The position numbers and the translations under genes are program-made. A stretch of 6,172 bases of DNA from Fidelibacterota bacterium (GTDB taxonomy: Bacteria > Fidelibacterota > Marinisomatia > SCGC-AAA003-L08 > D37C17): NCBI GenBank assembly GCA_018671635.1, contig JABHHG010000206.1, positions 1 through 6,172 of the forward strand. Direction: 5' to 3'. Below, one piece after another: positions 1 to 6,146 of the stretch (position 1 is its first letter; every line of letters begins with the position of its first letter). The notes under the pieces were generated by a model that ran no database searches, was not told the origin of the DNA, and saw only the letters and a program-made list of their open reading frames with translations.

Positions 1-1
1 A

Positions 2-58
2 TCCAGGCATAAAAATACCCACTTCTTTTTTGTGTTGCAGTTGGATATTGTATTCTGA
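2..58 (+). CDS. Possible C-terminal end of an upstream protein, maybe an outer-membrane beta-barrel (partial)
   Basis: The frame starting at base 2 is open until TGA at 56-58 and would encode the last 18 residues of a protein whose start lies before the window. The end reads HFFFVLQLDIVF. Hydrophobic residues fall at every second position counted back from a terminal Phe (F, I, L, L, F, F), after a polar stretch (SRHKNT). This is the pattern of the last membrane strand (beta-signal) of outer-membrane barrel proteins. The stop lies 28 bases before the amidase start, which would fit an operon. A second open frame (3-65, stop TAA) is also possible but has a Cys- and Trp-rich, less protein-like tail. 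The family cannot be identified from so few residues. Confidence 0.4.
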   Translation, partial: SRHKNTHFFFVLQLDIVF

Positions 59-86
59 GCATTAAACCCTTTAAATTTATCCCTTC

Positions 87-155
87 ATGAGAAACCCCAT
101 TTACCTATTTATTGCAATATTCACACTCTGTTTTCTTAACGTTGGCGTTTCTGCT
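87..155 (+). other. Signal peptide of the amidase (Sec, signal peptidase I type)
   Basis: Residues 1-23 have a short basic start (MRNP), a hydrophobic core (IYLFIAIFTLCFLNVGV) and a small-residue cleavage motif V-S-A before D24. There is no lipobox: the only Cys (C15) lies inside the core and is not followed by a suitable +2 context. The mature enzyme is therefore expected to be soluble in the periplasm. The cleavage site is estimated by eye. Confidence 0.8.
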
Positions 156-1556
156 GACGTTCCCATGAAGAATGTTAAAATGAAATTGCACGAATTTGAT
201 GGTGTGCAATACATCTCTGGATTAGAATTTGCAGACACGCAAAACATCCGTACCATATTCTATGAAGATAAAGAAAAATTAGAATTCCGATTTCCGGATT
301 CAAAAGTGACCATCTCACCTCATTCTTCTTACATCAAAGTGGATGATAAAATTTTCCACATGTACCTCCCCGTTATTTATGATGGTACGGATTTCTTTAT
401 TCCGGCTGAACCATTCATGAATATTTTGAACAATACAAGTTTGCCTAACGCAGCAATTGACTCATCAGAAGAATATGTAGTTTCCACCGCACCCCTTTAT
501 AATGTGAATAATGTAAAAGTTGTAAACAAAGTAAATGGCACCATCATTAAAATTCAAACTGAAAAGCAATTTTCACAAAGCGTAATTTCAGCATCCATTA
601 CCAGAGGTGGTTGGTTAAATTTAACGGTTGCAGGCGCATTAATCGATTCTGCTAATATTGTAAATTCACCAGTTGAATATCCCGTGATGCGAGTGCGTGC
701 AATTCAATCGCAAGAATCTGCTCAAATTTCATTCATGTTAAAAGCCAAAGTGGATGATTACGAAATTAACACCACCCAAAATGAAATTTTAATTACATTG
801 CGTGTGGCCACTGCTGAGAATGCAGATCGTATAAAAGAAATGCGTAGTAAATGGCTTTTGGATACCATCGTGATAGATGCGGGGCATGGGGGAAAAGATC
901 CAGGGGCTGTGGGTAAAGGTGGACTATTAGAAAAAACCATCACCCTTGATGTAGCCAAAAAATTAGGCCGCATGATCGAAAGAGAAATGGGTGTAAACGT
1001 AATTTATACCCGTGAAGAAGATGTGTTTATTCCACTCTGGAAACGGACCAAAGTCGCCAATGATTCTGGCGGAAAAGTATTCATCAGCATTCATGTAAAT
1101 TCATCTCCCAGTTCACGCTCTGCAAAAGGATTCGAAACCTATCTTTTACGTCCGGGGAAAACAAAGGATGCCATTGATGTGGCTGCCCGTGAAAATGGGG
1201 TAATTCAGCTGGAAGAGAAAAACCACGAATATAAAGAATCATCCAATGAAAATCTAATTTTAGCAACTATGGCGCAAAGCTCATTTATGAAAGAAAGTGA
1301 ATTCCTGGCGGCAGAAGTTCAAAAACAATTAGACAGAGTTCTTTCCACCCCAAACCGTGGAGTGAAGCAAGCTGGATTTCATGTACTGGTAGGTGCATCC
1401 ATGCCTAATGTATTGATTGAACTTGGATTTATTAGTAATCGTGACGAAGCAAAACTATTGGGGCGGTCATCATACCGCCGAAAAATTGCTCGATCAATTT
1501 TTGATGCTTTAGTGAATTTCAAAGATAAATATGAGACCCCCCTTATTGTCGATTAA
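87..1556 (+). CDS. Exported N-acetylmuramoyl-L-alanine amidase (Amidase_3 family, AmiC-like)
   Basis: This zinc enzyme hydrolyses the bond between N-acetylmuramic acid and L-Ala in peptidoglycan and acts in the periplasm, typically in daughter-cell separation. The 489 residues begin with a signal peptide (about 1-23, VSA then D). Residues about 30-115 resemble the copper amine oxidase N-terminal-like domain (KVDDKIF, then FFIPAEPF). A second beta-rich, AMIN-like region covers about 140-240 and may bind the wall. The catalytic domain runs from about 258 to 478. Visible zinc ligands are H267 in IDAGHGGKDPGA, E282 in LLEKT and H336 in FISIHVNSS; the catalytic Glu is E445 in NVLIELGFIS. Residues about 365-403 form an insertion placed like the autoinhibitory helix of division amidases controlled by LytM factors (EnvC/NlpD type), so similar control is inferred. 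The ATG at 87 is chosen because the signal peptide starts there. No Shine-Dalgarno site precedes it. The 3' end overlaps murI. The family is secure; the exact paralogue (AmiA, AmiB or AmiC) is not. Confidence 0.93.
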   Translation: MRNPIYLFIAIFTLCFLNVGVSADVPMKNVKMKLHEFDGVQYISGLEFADTQNIRTIFYEDKEKLEFRFPDSKVTISPHSSYIKVDDKIFHMYLPVIYDGTDFFIPAEPFMNILNNTSLPNAAIDSSEEYVVSTAPLYNVNNVKVVNKVNGTIIKIQTEKQFSQSVISASITRGGWLNLTVAGALIDSANIVNSPVEYPVMRVRAIQSQESAQISFMLKAKVDDYEINTTQNEILITLRVATAENADRIKEMRSKWLLDTIVIDAGHGGKDPGAVGKGGLLEKTITLDVAKKLGRMIEREMGVNVIYTREEDVFIPLWKRTKVANDSGGKVFISIHVNSSPSSRSAKGFETYLLRPGKTKDAIDVAARENGVIQLEEKNHEYKESSNENLILATMAQSSFMKESEFLAAEVQKQLDRVLSTPNRGVKQAGFHVLVGASMPNVLIELGFISNRDEAKLLGRSSYRRKIARSIFDALVNFKDKYETPLIVD

Positions 1557-2349
1557 TAATCAAGCCATTGGTGTTTTTGATAGTGGGCTCGGTGGATTAA
1601 CTGTGCTTAAGGCGTTAGAAAAGCAACTTCCCCATGAGTCGTTTATATATTTTGGAGATACTGCTCATGTTCCATACGGTTCAAAAAGTGTTGAAACCGT
1701 TCAAAATTATTCTAATCAAATTACCCAATTTTTATTAAGTCATGATGTAAAACTTATTGTGATTGCATGCAATACTGCATCTTCTGTTGCGGCTGAAGTA
1801 TTACGTAAAAAATTTGATGTACCTATTTTTGGCGTGGTGACTCCAGCTGTTGAACAAGCGATTTCATTTCATAAAAATGGCGAAATTGGAATTATTGGAA
1901 CTCAAGCTACTATCGCTTCAAATAGTTATGTAGATAAATTCACATCACTTGCGCCGCATATAAATACCGTTCAACAGGCATGTCCACTATTCGTACCCCT
2001 CATTGAAGAAGACTGGGGTGATACAGATACTGCCAAAGGGGTAGCAGATATATATTTGAAGTCATTGGCAAAACATCCCGTAGATGCTTTGGTTTTAGGA
2101 TGTACCCATTACCCAATGATGGAAAAAATTATTCAATCTGTGGTTGGTAATTCAGTAAAATTAATTTCATCTGGACCGGCAGCAGCAAAAACAGTTGATA
2201 ATTTTTTAGTTAAAAATAATCTTCAAAATGATGGTAAAAATTCTCCCACTGAAGCATTTTTTGTAACAGACTTTCCGCAAAAATTTGATAAATTGGGAAG
2301 CCAATTTTTAGGTCGCGCGTTGACCAATGTCCACCATATCAAACTATAA
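1531..2349 (+). CDS. murI: Glutamate racemase
   Basis: This cytoplasmic, cofactor-independent enzyme converts L-glutamate to D-glutamate, the second amino acid of the peptidoglycan stem peptide. The 272 residues match the usual family length and show the two-Cys mechanism residues. These are D17-S18 in GVFDSGLGGLTV, YGDT-like FGDTAHVPYG at 41-50, C80 in IACNTAS, a conserved Glu (probably E159) in PLIEE, and C191-T192-H193 in LGCTHYP. Near the end, the family's usual DS(G/A)E-type motif reads SSGPAAA (213-219), a modest deviation outside the catalytic residues. The ATG at 1531 lies inside the amidase gene, giving a 26-base overlap in another frame. AAAGA at 1521-1525 is a poor ribosome-binding site, so translation is probably coupled to the amidase. 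A TTG at 1546 is a less likely start. folC begins one base after the stop. Identification is firm. Confidence 0.96.
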   Translation: MRPPLLSINNQAIGVFDSGLGGLTVLKALEKQLPHESFIYFGDTAHVPYGSKSVETVQNYSNQITQFLLSHDVKLIVIACNTASSVAAEVLRKKFDVPIFGVVTPAVEQAISFHKNGEIGIIGTQATIASNSYVDKFTSLAPHINTVQQACPLFVPLIEEDWGDTDTAKGVADIYLKSLAKHPVDALVLGCTHYPMMEKIIQSVVGNSVKLISSGPAAAKTVDNFLVKNNLQNDGKNSPTEAFFVTDFPQKFDKLGSQFLGRALTNVHHIKL

Positions 2350-2350
2350 G

Positions 2351-3556
2351 ATGACCTCAAAAGAATATCTACTTTCCATCGAAAGTTCAACAATCAAACT
2401 GGGGCTTGACCGTACCATTGAATTAATGGATGCGTGTGGAAATCCACAAAATGATTTACCCGTTATTCAAATTTCTGGCACAAATGGTAAGGGTTCTACC
2501 GCTGCCATGATGGCAAAAATTTTAGATTGTGCTGGATATAAAGTTGGCTTATCCACATCCCCCCATTTAGTAGAAGTGAATGAACGTATTCGAATAAATG
2601 GAGAACCCATTAGTGATGCATCCATTGAAGAATTTATTCAATGCTACAAACCTGATATTGAACGTATTTCTGCTTCATTTTTTGAATCGGTTACGGCGAT
2701 GGGATTTTGGTATTTCAAAAAAAATAATGTGGATATTGCCATCATGGAAACAGGTTTGGGTGGACGTTTAGATTCTGTCACAATTTGTAATCCAATTCTC
2801 ACCGTTATAACCTCAATCTCTCTTGATCATACTGAAATATTGGGGGACACTATTGAAAAAATTGCCTTTGAAAAAGCAGGTATAATGAAAGCGGGAGTAC
2901 CTTGCGTAACTGCACATCAACATAAAAATGCAACTTCAGTTTTACAAGAACAAGCAGCAAATGTTGATTGTAAATTAATTCACACAAATGAAAATATTTT
3001 GCATAATACCAGTCCATCACTAATGGGAAAATACCAATTTGAGAATGCATGTTTGGCCGCAACGTCACTGCAATTCCTTAATGGATTTAATATCTCCGAT
3101 GAAAATATCAAACTGGGTATTGAGCAAACCACGTGGTATGGGCGAAATGAAATTATCCAACAAGAACCAACAATCATATTTGATGTAGGGCATAATGAGT
3201 CTGGCATCCAGGGGTTTTTAGACTATTATAACAGCATGGATAACTCTGGAATTTCCGTGCTTATTCTATCCCTACAGCGAAGAAAAATTATTTTGGGCAT
3301 TATTCCACAACTATTCAAATCATTTGATTTCATCATTTGTTGCGAAACGGATAATATCCGAACTATGACCATTGATGAAATTTCGAATCAAATGGGGAAA
3401 TCTGAAAAGATTCTATATATAAAATCTCCCATTGATGCTATAAACAAGGGGTTAACATTACTCAAAAAAAGTGATGACACCATGGCAATTGTAGGCACAC
3501 ATCACTTTGGAGAACCTATTTCAACCATATTTAATAAATCTTTTAATACATTATAA
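2351..3556 (+). CDS. folC: Dihydrofolate synthase / folylpolyglutamate synthase
   Basis: This Mur-ligase-type ATP-dependent enzyme joins glutamate to dihydropteroate and/or extends the polyglutamate tail of folates in the cytoplasm. Numbered from the ATG at 2351 (401 residues), it shows the N-terminal KLGLDR element, the P-loop SGTNGKGST (42-50), STSPHL (69-74), ETGLGGRLDS (133-142), SLDHTEILGD (157-166), EKAGIMKAG (174-182; K180 is the candidate carbamylated Lys), GKYQFENA (226-233), YGRNE (263-267) and DVGHN (278-282). The last replaces the usual DGAHN but keeps Asp, His and Asn. The end (GTHHFGEP, 382-389) differs from the common GS-Y-GE ending. An in-frame ATG at 2327 would add eight residues and overlap murI by 23 bases. 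The 2351 start is preferred because it sits one base after the murI stop and fits the usual family N-terminus. Neither start has a Shine-Dalgarno site, so coupling to murI is likely. The sequence does not decide whether it has one or both activities. Confidence 0.93.
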   Translation: MTSKEYLLSIESSTIKLGLDRTIELMDACGNPQNDLPVIQISGTNGKGSTAAMMAKILDCAGYKVGLSTSPHLVEVNERIRINGEPISDASIEEFIQCYKPDIERISASFFESVTAMGFWYFKKNNVDIAIMETGLGGRLDSVTICNPILTVITSISLDHTEILGDTIEKIAFEKAGIMKAGVPCVTAHQHKNATSVLQEQAANVDCKLIHTNENILHNTSPSLMGKYQFENACLAATSLQFLNGFNISDENIKLGIEQTTWYGRNEIIQQEPTIIFDVGHNESGIQGFLDYYNSMDNSGISVLILSLQRRKIILGIIPQLFKSFDFIICCETDNIRTMTIDEISNQMGKSEKILYIKSPIDAINKGLTLLKKSDDTMAIVGTHHFGEPISTIFNKSFNTL

Positions 3557-3558
3557 AG

Positions 3559-3587
3559 TTGTTATAAATTTTCGGCACGGGGATAAC
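3559..3587 (+). promoter_or_regulatory. Possible sigma70-type promoter for rho
   Basis: TTGTTA (3559-3564) and GATAAC (3582-3587) are separated by 17 bases. Each matches the sigma70 consensus at four of six positions. A start about seven bases downstream would give a rho leader of roughly 70 bases, nearly all of it the C-rich stretch described below. The match is weak, AT-rich intergenic DNA gives such pairs by chance, and this lineage may not use the E. coli consensus. The location just after folC and before the longest intergenic gap makes a promoter here plausible. Confidence 0.3.
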
Positions 3588-3656
3588 CCTCTCCAACATT
3601 AAAATAAACAATCTCACACACCAGTTTCTTTTCATTCAAAATTTAAAACTAATATA
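3583..3656 (+). promoter_or_regulatory. C-rich, G-poor rho leader, a candidate rut (Rho-loading) site
   Basis: These 74 bases upstream of rho contain 18 C and a single G (at 3624) on the coding strand. They include about eleven CC or TC dinucleotides spread across 3588-3637, and no strong stem can be drawn. Unstructured C-over-G RNA with spaced YC dimers is what the Rho primary binding site prefers. In E. coli, Rho is known to attenuate its own transcription in the rho leader. The same role here is an inference from composition and position. The stretch could instead be the end of the folC transcript, where Rho would terminate it. Confidence 0.4.
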
Positions 3657-3659
3657 GGA
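3656..3659 (+). promoter_or_regulatory. Ribosome binding site of rho
   Basis: AGGA lies five bases before the ATG at 3665. It is the first recognisable Shine-Dalgarno element in the window and supports this start, from which the Rho N-terminal helix domain follows at once. Confidence 0.6.
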
Positions 3660-3664
3660 CAACT

Positions 3665-4912
3665 ATGGAAACGAGTGAATTACAGGCATTAACTGTAAAA
3701 GAATTGCAACAATTTGCAAAAAATTTAAAGGCTGAAGATATTTCAGGATTGCGAAAGCAAGACTTGATAAAATTAATTTTAGTCAAACAAGCCGAGAAAA
3801 AAGGTAATATTTTTGCCTCAGGAATTTTAGAAGTTCTTCCGGATGGATATGGATTTTTACGATCTCCTGATTATAGTTATTTACCTGGCCCTGATGATAT
3901 TTATGTATCACATTCTCAGATTAAAAGATTTCGACTACGAACTGGCCATTCCATTTCTGGTCAAGTTAGACCTCCAAAAGATAATGAACGGTTTTTCGCA
4001 CTGCTACGAGTGGATACGGTAAACGGAATTCCACCTGATAAATCCCGAGATGTGGTGAATTTTGTAAATCTTACTCCATTATATCCTGAAGATATGATTA
4101 AGTTAGAAACGCACGATAAAGAATTTTCTACACGTGTTATAGACATGGTTGCACCCATTGGTAAAGGTCAACGTGGACTGATTGTTGCTCAACCCAAAAC
4201 AGGTAAAACGGTATTATTACAAAAAATGGCCAATGCCATTACCACTAATAATCCGGATGCTAAATTAATTATTCTACTTATTGATGAGCGGCCAGAAGAA
4301 GTAACAGATATGGCACGAAGTGTGGATGCAGAAGTTGTGGCATCTACTTTTGATGAGCCCGCAGATCGCCATGTTCAAGTTTCTGAAATGGTAATCGAAA
4401 AAGCCAAACGGATGGTTGAGGCTGGTGATGATGTGATTATTTTATTGGATTCAATTACTCGATTGGCTCGCGCATATAATGTGGTGAGTCCGCATAGTGG
4501 TAAAATCCTATCGGGTGGTGTTGATTCAAATGCCCTACATAAACCAAAGCGCTTTTTCGGGGCAGCTCGAAACGTTGAATTTGGCGGAAGCTTAACTATT
4601 ATTGCTACTGCGTTAGTAGATACCGGTAGTCGAATGGATGAAGTTATTTTTGAAGAATTTAAAGGTACGGGCAATATGGAACTTGTATTGGATCGTAATC
4701 TTAGTAATAGAAGAATTTATCCTTCAATTGATCTACAGCGTTCGGGTACTCGTCGTGAAGATAAACTCATAGGTCGTAAAGACTTAAGTCGTATTTGGAT
4801 TCTCAGAAAACTTATGGCTGAGATGACAACTGTTGAATCAATGGAATTCTTATTAGACCGAATAGGTCGCACCAAAAGTAATCGTGAATTCTTAGATTCT
4901 ATGAGTGGTTAA
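3665..4912 (+). CDS. rho: Transcription termination factor Rho
   Basis: Rho is a hexameric RNA-dependent ATPase/helicase that loads on C-rich nascent RNA and ends transcription. The 415 residues are close to the 419 of E. coli, with no insertion in the N-terminal part. In order: N-terminal helix bundle about 5-40 (LTVKELQQFAKNLKAE, DLIKLIL), OB-fold primary RNA site about 50-118 (DGYGFLRS at 60-67, GPDDIYVS, QVRPP), and the ATPase domain from about 160. Walker A is AQPKTGKT (175-182), the catalytic segment LLIDERPEEVTDM is 204-216, Walker B with VIILLDSITRLARAYN is 257-272, the Q-loop is around SGKILSGGVD (278-287), and the R-loop region EEFKGTGNMEL is 330-340. Walker A has Q and T where E. 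coli has P and A; this variant is familiar from Bacteroidetes-type Rho. The residue matching E. coli L187 is Leu (L184), the state associated with bicyclomycin sensitivity rather than the Met of mycobacterial Rho. The upstream leader may allow autoregulation. Confidence 0.98.
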   Translation: METSELQALTVKELQQFAKNLKAEDISGLRKQDLIKLILVKQAEKKGNIFASGILEVLPDGYGFLRSPDYSYLPGPDDIYVSHSQIKRFRLRTGHSISGQVRPPKDNERFFALLRVDTVNGIPPDKSRDVVNFVNLTPLYPEDMIKLETHDKEFSTRVIDMVAPIGKGQRGLIVAQPKTGKTVLLQKMANAITTNNPDAKLIILLIDERPEEVTDMARSVDAEVVASTFDEPADRHVQVSEMVIEKAKRMVEAGDDVIILLDSITRLARAYNVVSPHSGKILSGGVDSNALHKPKRFFGAARNVEFGGSLTIIATALVDTGSRMDEVIFEEFKGTGNMELVLDRNLSNRRIYPSIDLQRSGTRREDKLIGRKDLSRIWILRKLMAEMTTVESMEFLLDRIGRTKSNREFLDSMSG

Positions 4913-4937
4913 TCGGTGTAAATTATCAGCTCGTTTT

Positions 4938-4943
4938 AAAGAG
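4938..4943 (+). promoter_or_regulatory. Weak ribosome binding site of the aminotransferase gene
   Basis: AAAGAG sits eight bases before the ATG at 4952 and is a partial match to AAGGAG. The 39-base gap after rho (4913-4951) shows no terminator hairpin, so rho and the aminotransferase are probably co-transcribed. Confidence 0.45.
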
Positions 4944-4951
4944 TTATTTAT

Positions 4952-6136
4952 ATGTTTGCAGATAGAATAGATAGAATTCAGCCATCGGCCACTCTGGCCA
5001 TGACATCCAAAGCCGCAGATTTGCGTGCTAAAGGTGTTGATGTTATCAACTTAAGTGTTGGTGAGCCTGATTTCCCTACCCCGCAAAATATTCAGAATGC
5101 AGCTATCAAAGCTATGTCTGATGGATTTACACGTTATACGCCTGGGGCAGGAATGATGGATTTACGTCAAGCTGCTGCTGACAAAATGAAACGTGATAAT
5201 AATTTGGATTATAACCCGAAAGAAATCATTGTTTCATGTGGCGGGAAACATTCTTTGTACAATGCGTGCCAAGTTTTGTTTCAAACTGGAGATGAGGTTA
5301 TAATTTTTGCACCCTATTGGGTTTCATTTCCTGACTTTGTTGCAGTAACCGGCGCAACGCCTGTATTTGTAAATACTGATGCTTCAAAACAATTTGAACC
5401 TGATTTTGACGATTTAGCCAACAAGCTAACATCCAATACTAAAGGTATCATTATCAATTCACCTTCGAATCCCACGGGAGGAGTATGGAGCGATGAAGCA
5501 GTAAAAAAAGTATTGGCTATTGCAAAAGAACGAGATATTTGGGTATTCTCAGATGAGTGCTATGAGCAGCTCACCTATGATGTGAAATATAAAAGTACAG
5601 CAACCCTTGCAGAAGATGATAGTAAAATATTGACATTTCAAAGTTGTTCAAAAACATATGCAATGACGGGGTGGAGAATTGGCTATACTGCAGGAGACGC
5701 TGCGGTAATTAAGGCCATGTCAAAATTACAGGGGCAAAGTACATCTTGCCCTAATTCTATTGCGCAAGTTGCAGCCATTGAAGCCTTAAGTGGTGATCAA
5801 TCTGCAGTAACAAAAATGCGTGATGCATTTAAAATTAGACGGGAACTAATTGTAAACCGTTTAAATTCTATTGAGGGTGTAACCTGTGAAATGCCAGGTG
5901 GCGCTTTTTATGTTTTCCCTGAGTTTAAAGACCATTTAGGGAAATCTTTTAATGGTGAAAAAATTAATACATCCTCAGATTTATCTATGTATTTCTTAAA
6001 TGAAAAAGCGGTTGTTACCGTTGCAGGAGATAGTTTTGGTGCGCCAAACAACATACGGTTTTCGTATGCCGCATCAGAGGAAGAATTAAATAATGCTTTA
6101 GATAGGGTTGAAGATGCCCTACAAAACTTAGCGTAA
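4952..6136 (+). CDS. PLP-dependent aspartate aminotransferase, subgroup Ib (possible prephenate aminotransferase)
   Basis: This class I aminotransferase most likely moves the amino group between aspartate/glutamate and 2-oxo acids in the cytoplasm. The 394 residues are full length. Visible motifs are SVGEPDFPTP (35-44), YTPGAG (62-67), GGKHSLYNA (97-105), PYW (121-123), NPTGG (173-177), SDECYEQL (200-207; D201 pairs with the PLP ring nitrogen, Y204), SCSKTYAMTGWRIGY (231-245; K234 is the Schiff-base Lys, R242 a phosphate contact) and NNIRFSYA (366-373; R369 binds the substrate carboxylate). T14 in PSATLA and K99 in GGK correspond to the Thr and Lys linked to use of aspartate and prephenate in Thermus and plant subgroup Ib enzymes. 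A role in tyrosine/phenylalanine synthesis through arogenate is therefore possible, but not proven. It lies between rho and rpmE, a place where these two are often direct neighbours. The substrate cannot be fixed from sequence alone. Confidence 0.92.
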   Translation: MFADRIDRIQPSATLAMTSKAADLRAKGVDVINLSVGEPDFPTPQNIQNAAIKAMSDGFTRYTPGAGMMDLRQAAADKMKRDNNLDYNPKEIIVSCGGKHSLYNACQVLFQTGDEVIIFAPYWVSFPDFVAVTGATPVFVNTDASKQFEPDFDDLANKLTSNTKGIIINSPSNPTGGVWSDEAVKKVLAIAKERDIWVFSDECYEQLTYDVKYKSTATLAEDDSKILTFQSCSKTYAMTGWRIGYTAGDAAVIKAMSKLQGQSTSCPNSIAQVAAIEALSGDQSAVTKMRDAFKIRRELIVNRLNSIEGVTCEMPGGAFYVFPEFKDHLGKSFNGEKINTSSDLSMYFLNEKAVVTVAGDSFGAPNNIRFSYAASEEELNNALDRVEDALQNLA

Positions 6137-6140
6137 GGAG
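6135..6140 (+). promoter_or_regulatory. Strong ribosome binding site of rpmE, overlapping the aminotransferase stop
   Basis: AAGGAG is the full Shine-Dalgarno core and lies six bases before the ATG at 6147. Its first two bases are the last two of the upstream TAA stop, so ribosomes ending on the aminotransferase would cover it. This is the best ribosome binding site in the window, as expected for a ribosomal protein gene. Confidence 0.75.
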
Positions 6141-6146
6141 TAAGTC

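Noticed and set aside
2327..2350. Earlier ATG as the folC start.
   Set aside because: It adds eight non-conserved residues inside murI without a ribosome binding site. It cannot be excluded, but the ATG at 2351 fits the family N-terminus better.
2717..2724. Run of eight A inside folC as a frameshift or slippage site.
   Set aside because: The folC frame is intact on both sides and conserved motifs continue in the same frame, so no frameshift is needed. Such runs are common in AT-rich genes.
3551..3572. TTATAA repeated with a five-base spacer, followed by a short T run: a possible terminator after folC.
   Set aside because: The stem would be six A-T/T-A pairs only, with no G-C pair, and the following run is just four T. 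It is too weak for an intrinsic terminator.
3578..3589. GGGG-ATAA-CCC as a hairpin in the rho leader.
   Set aside because: At most a three-pair stem with a short loop, and nothing extends it.
758..4674. Open frames of 60-99 codons on the minus strand (758-973, 1084-1266, 2850-3068, 2980-3207, 3961-4158, 4375-4674).
   Set aside because: All lie opposite well-conserved genes, show no recognisable motif and have the composition of antisense shadows.
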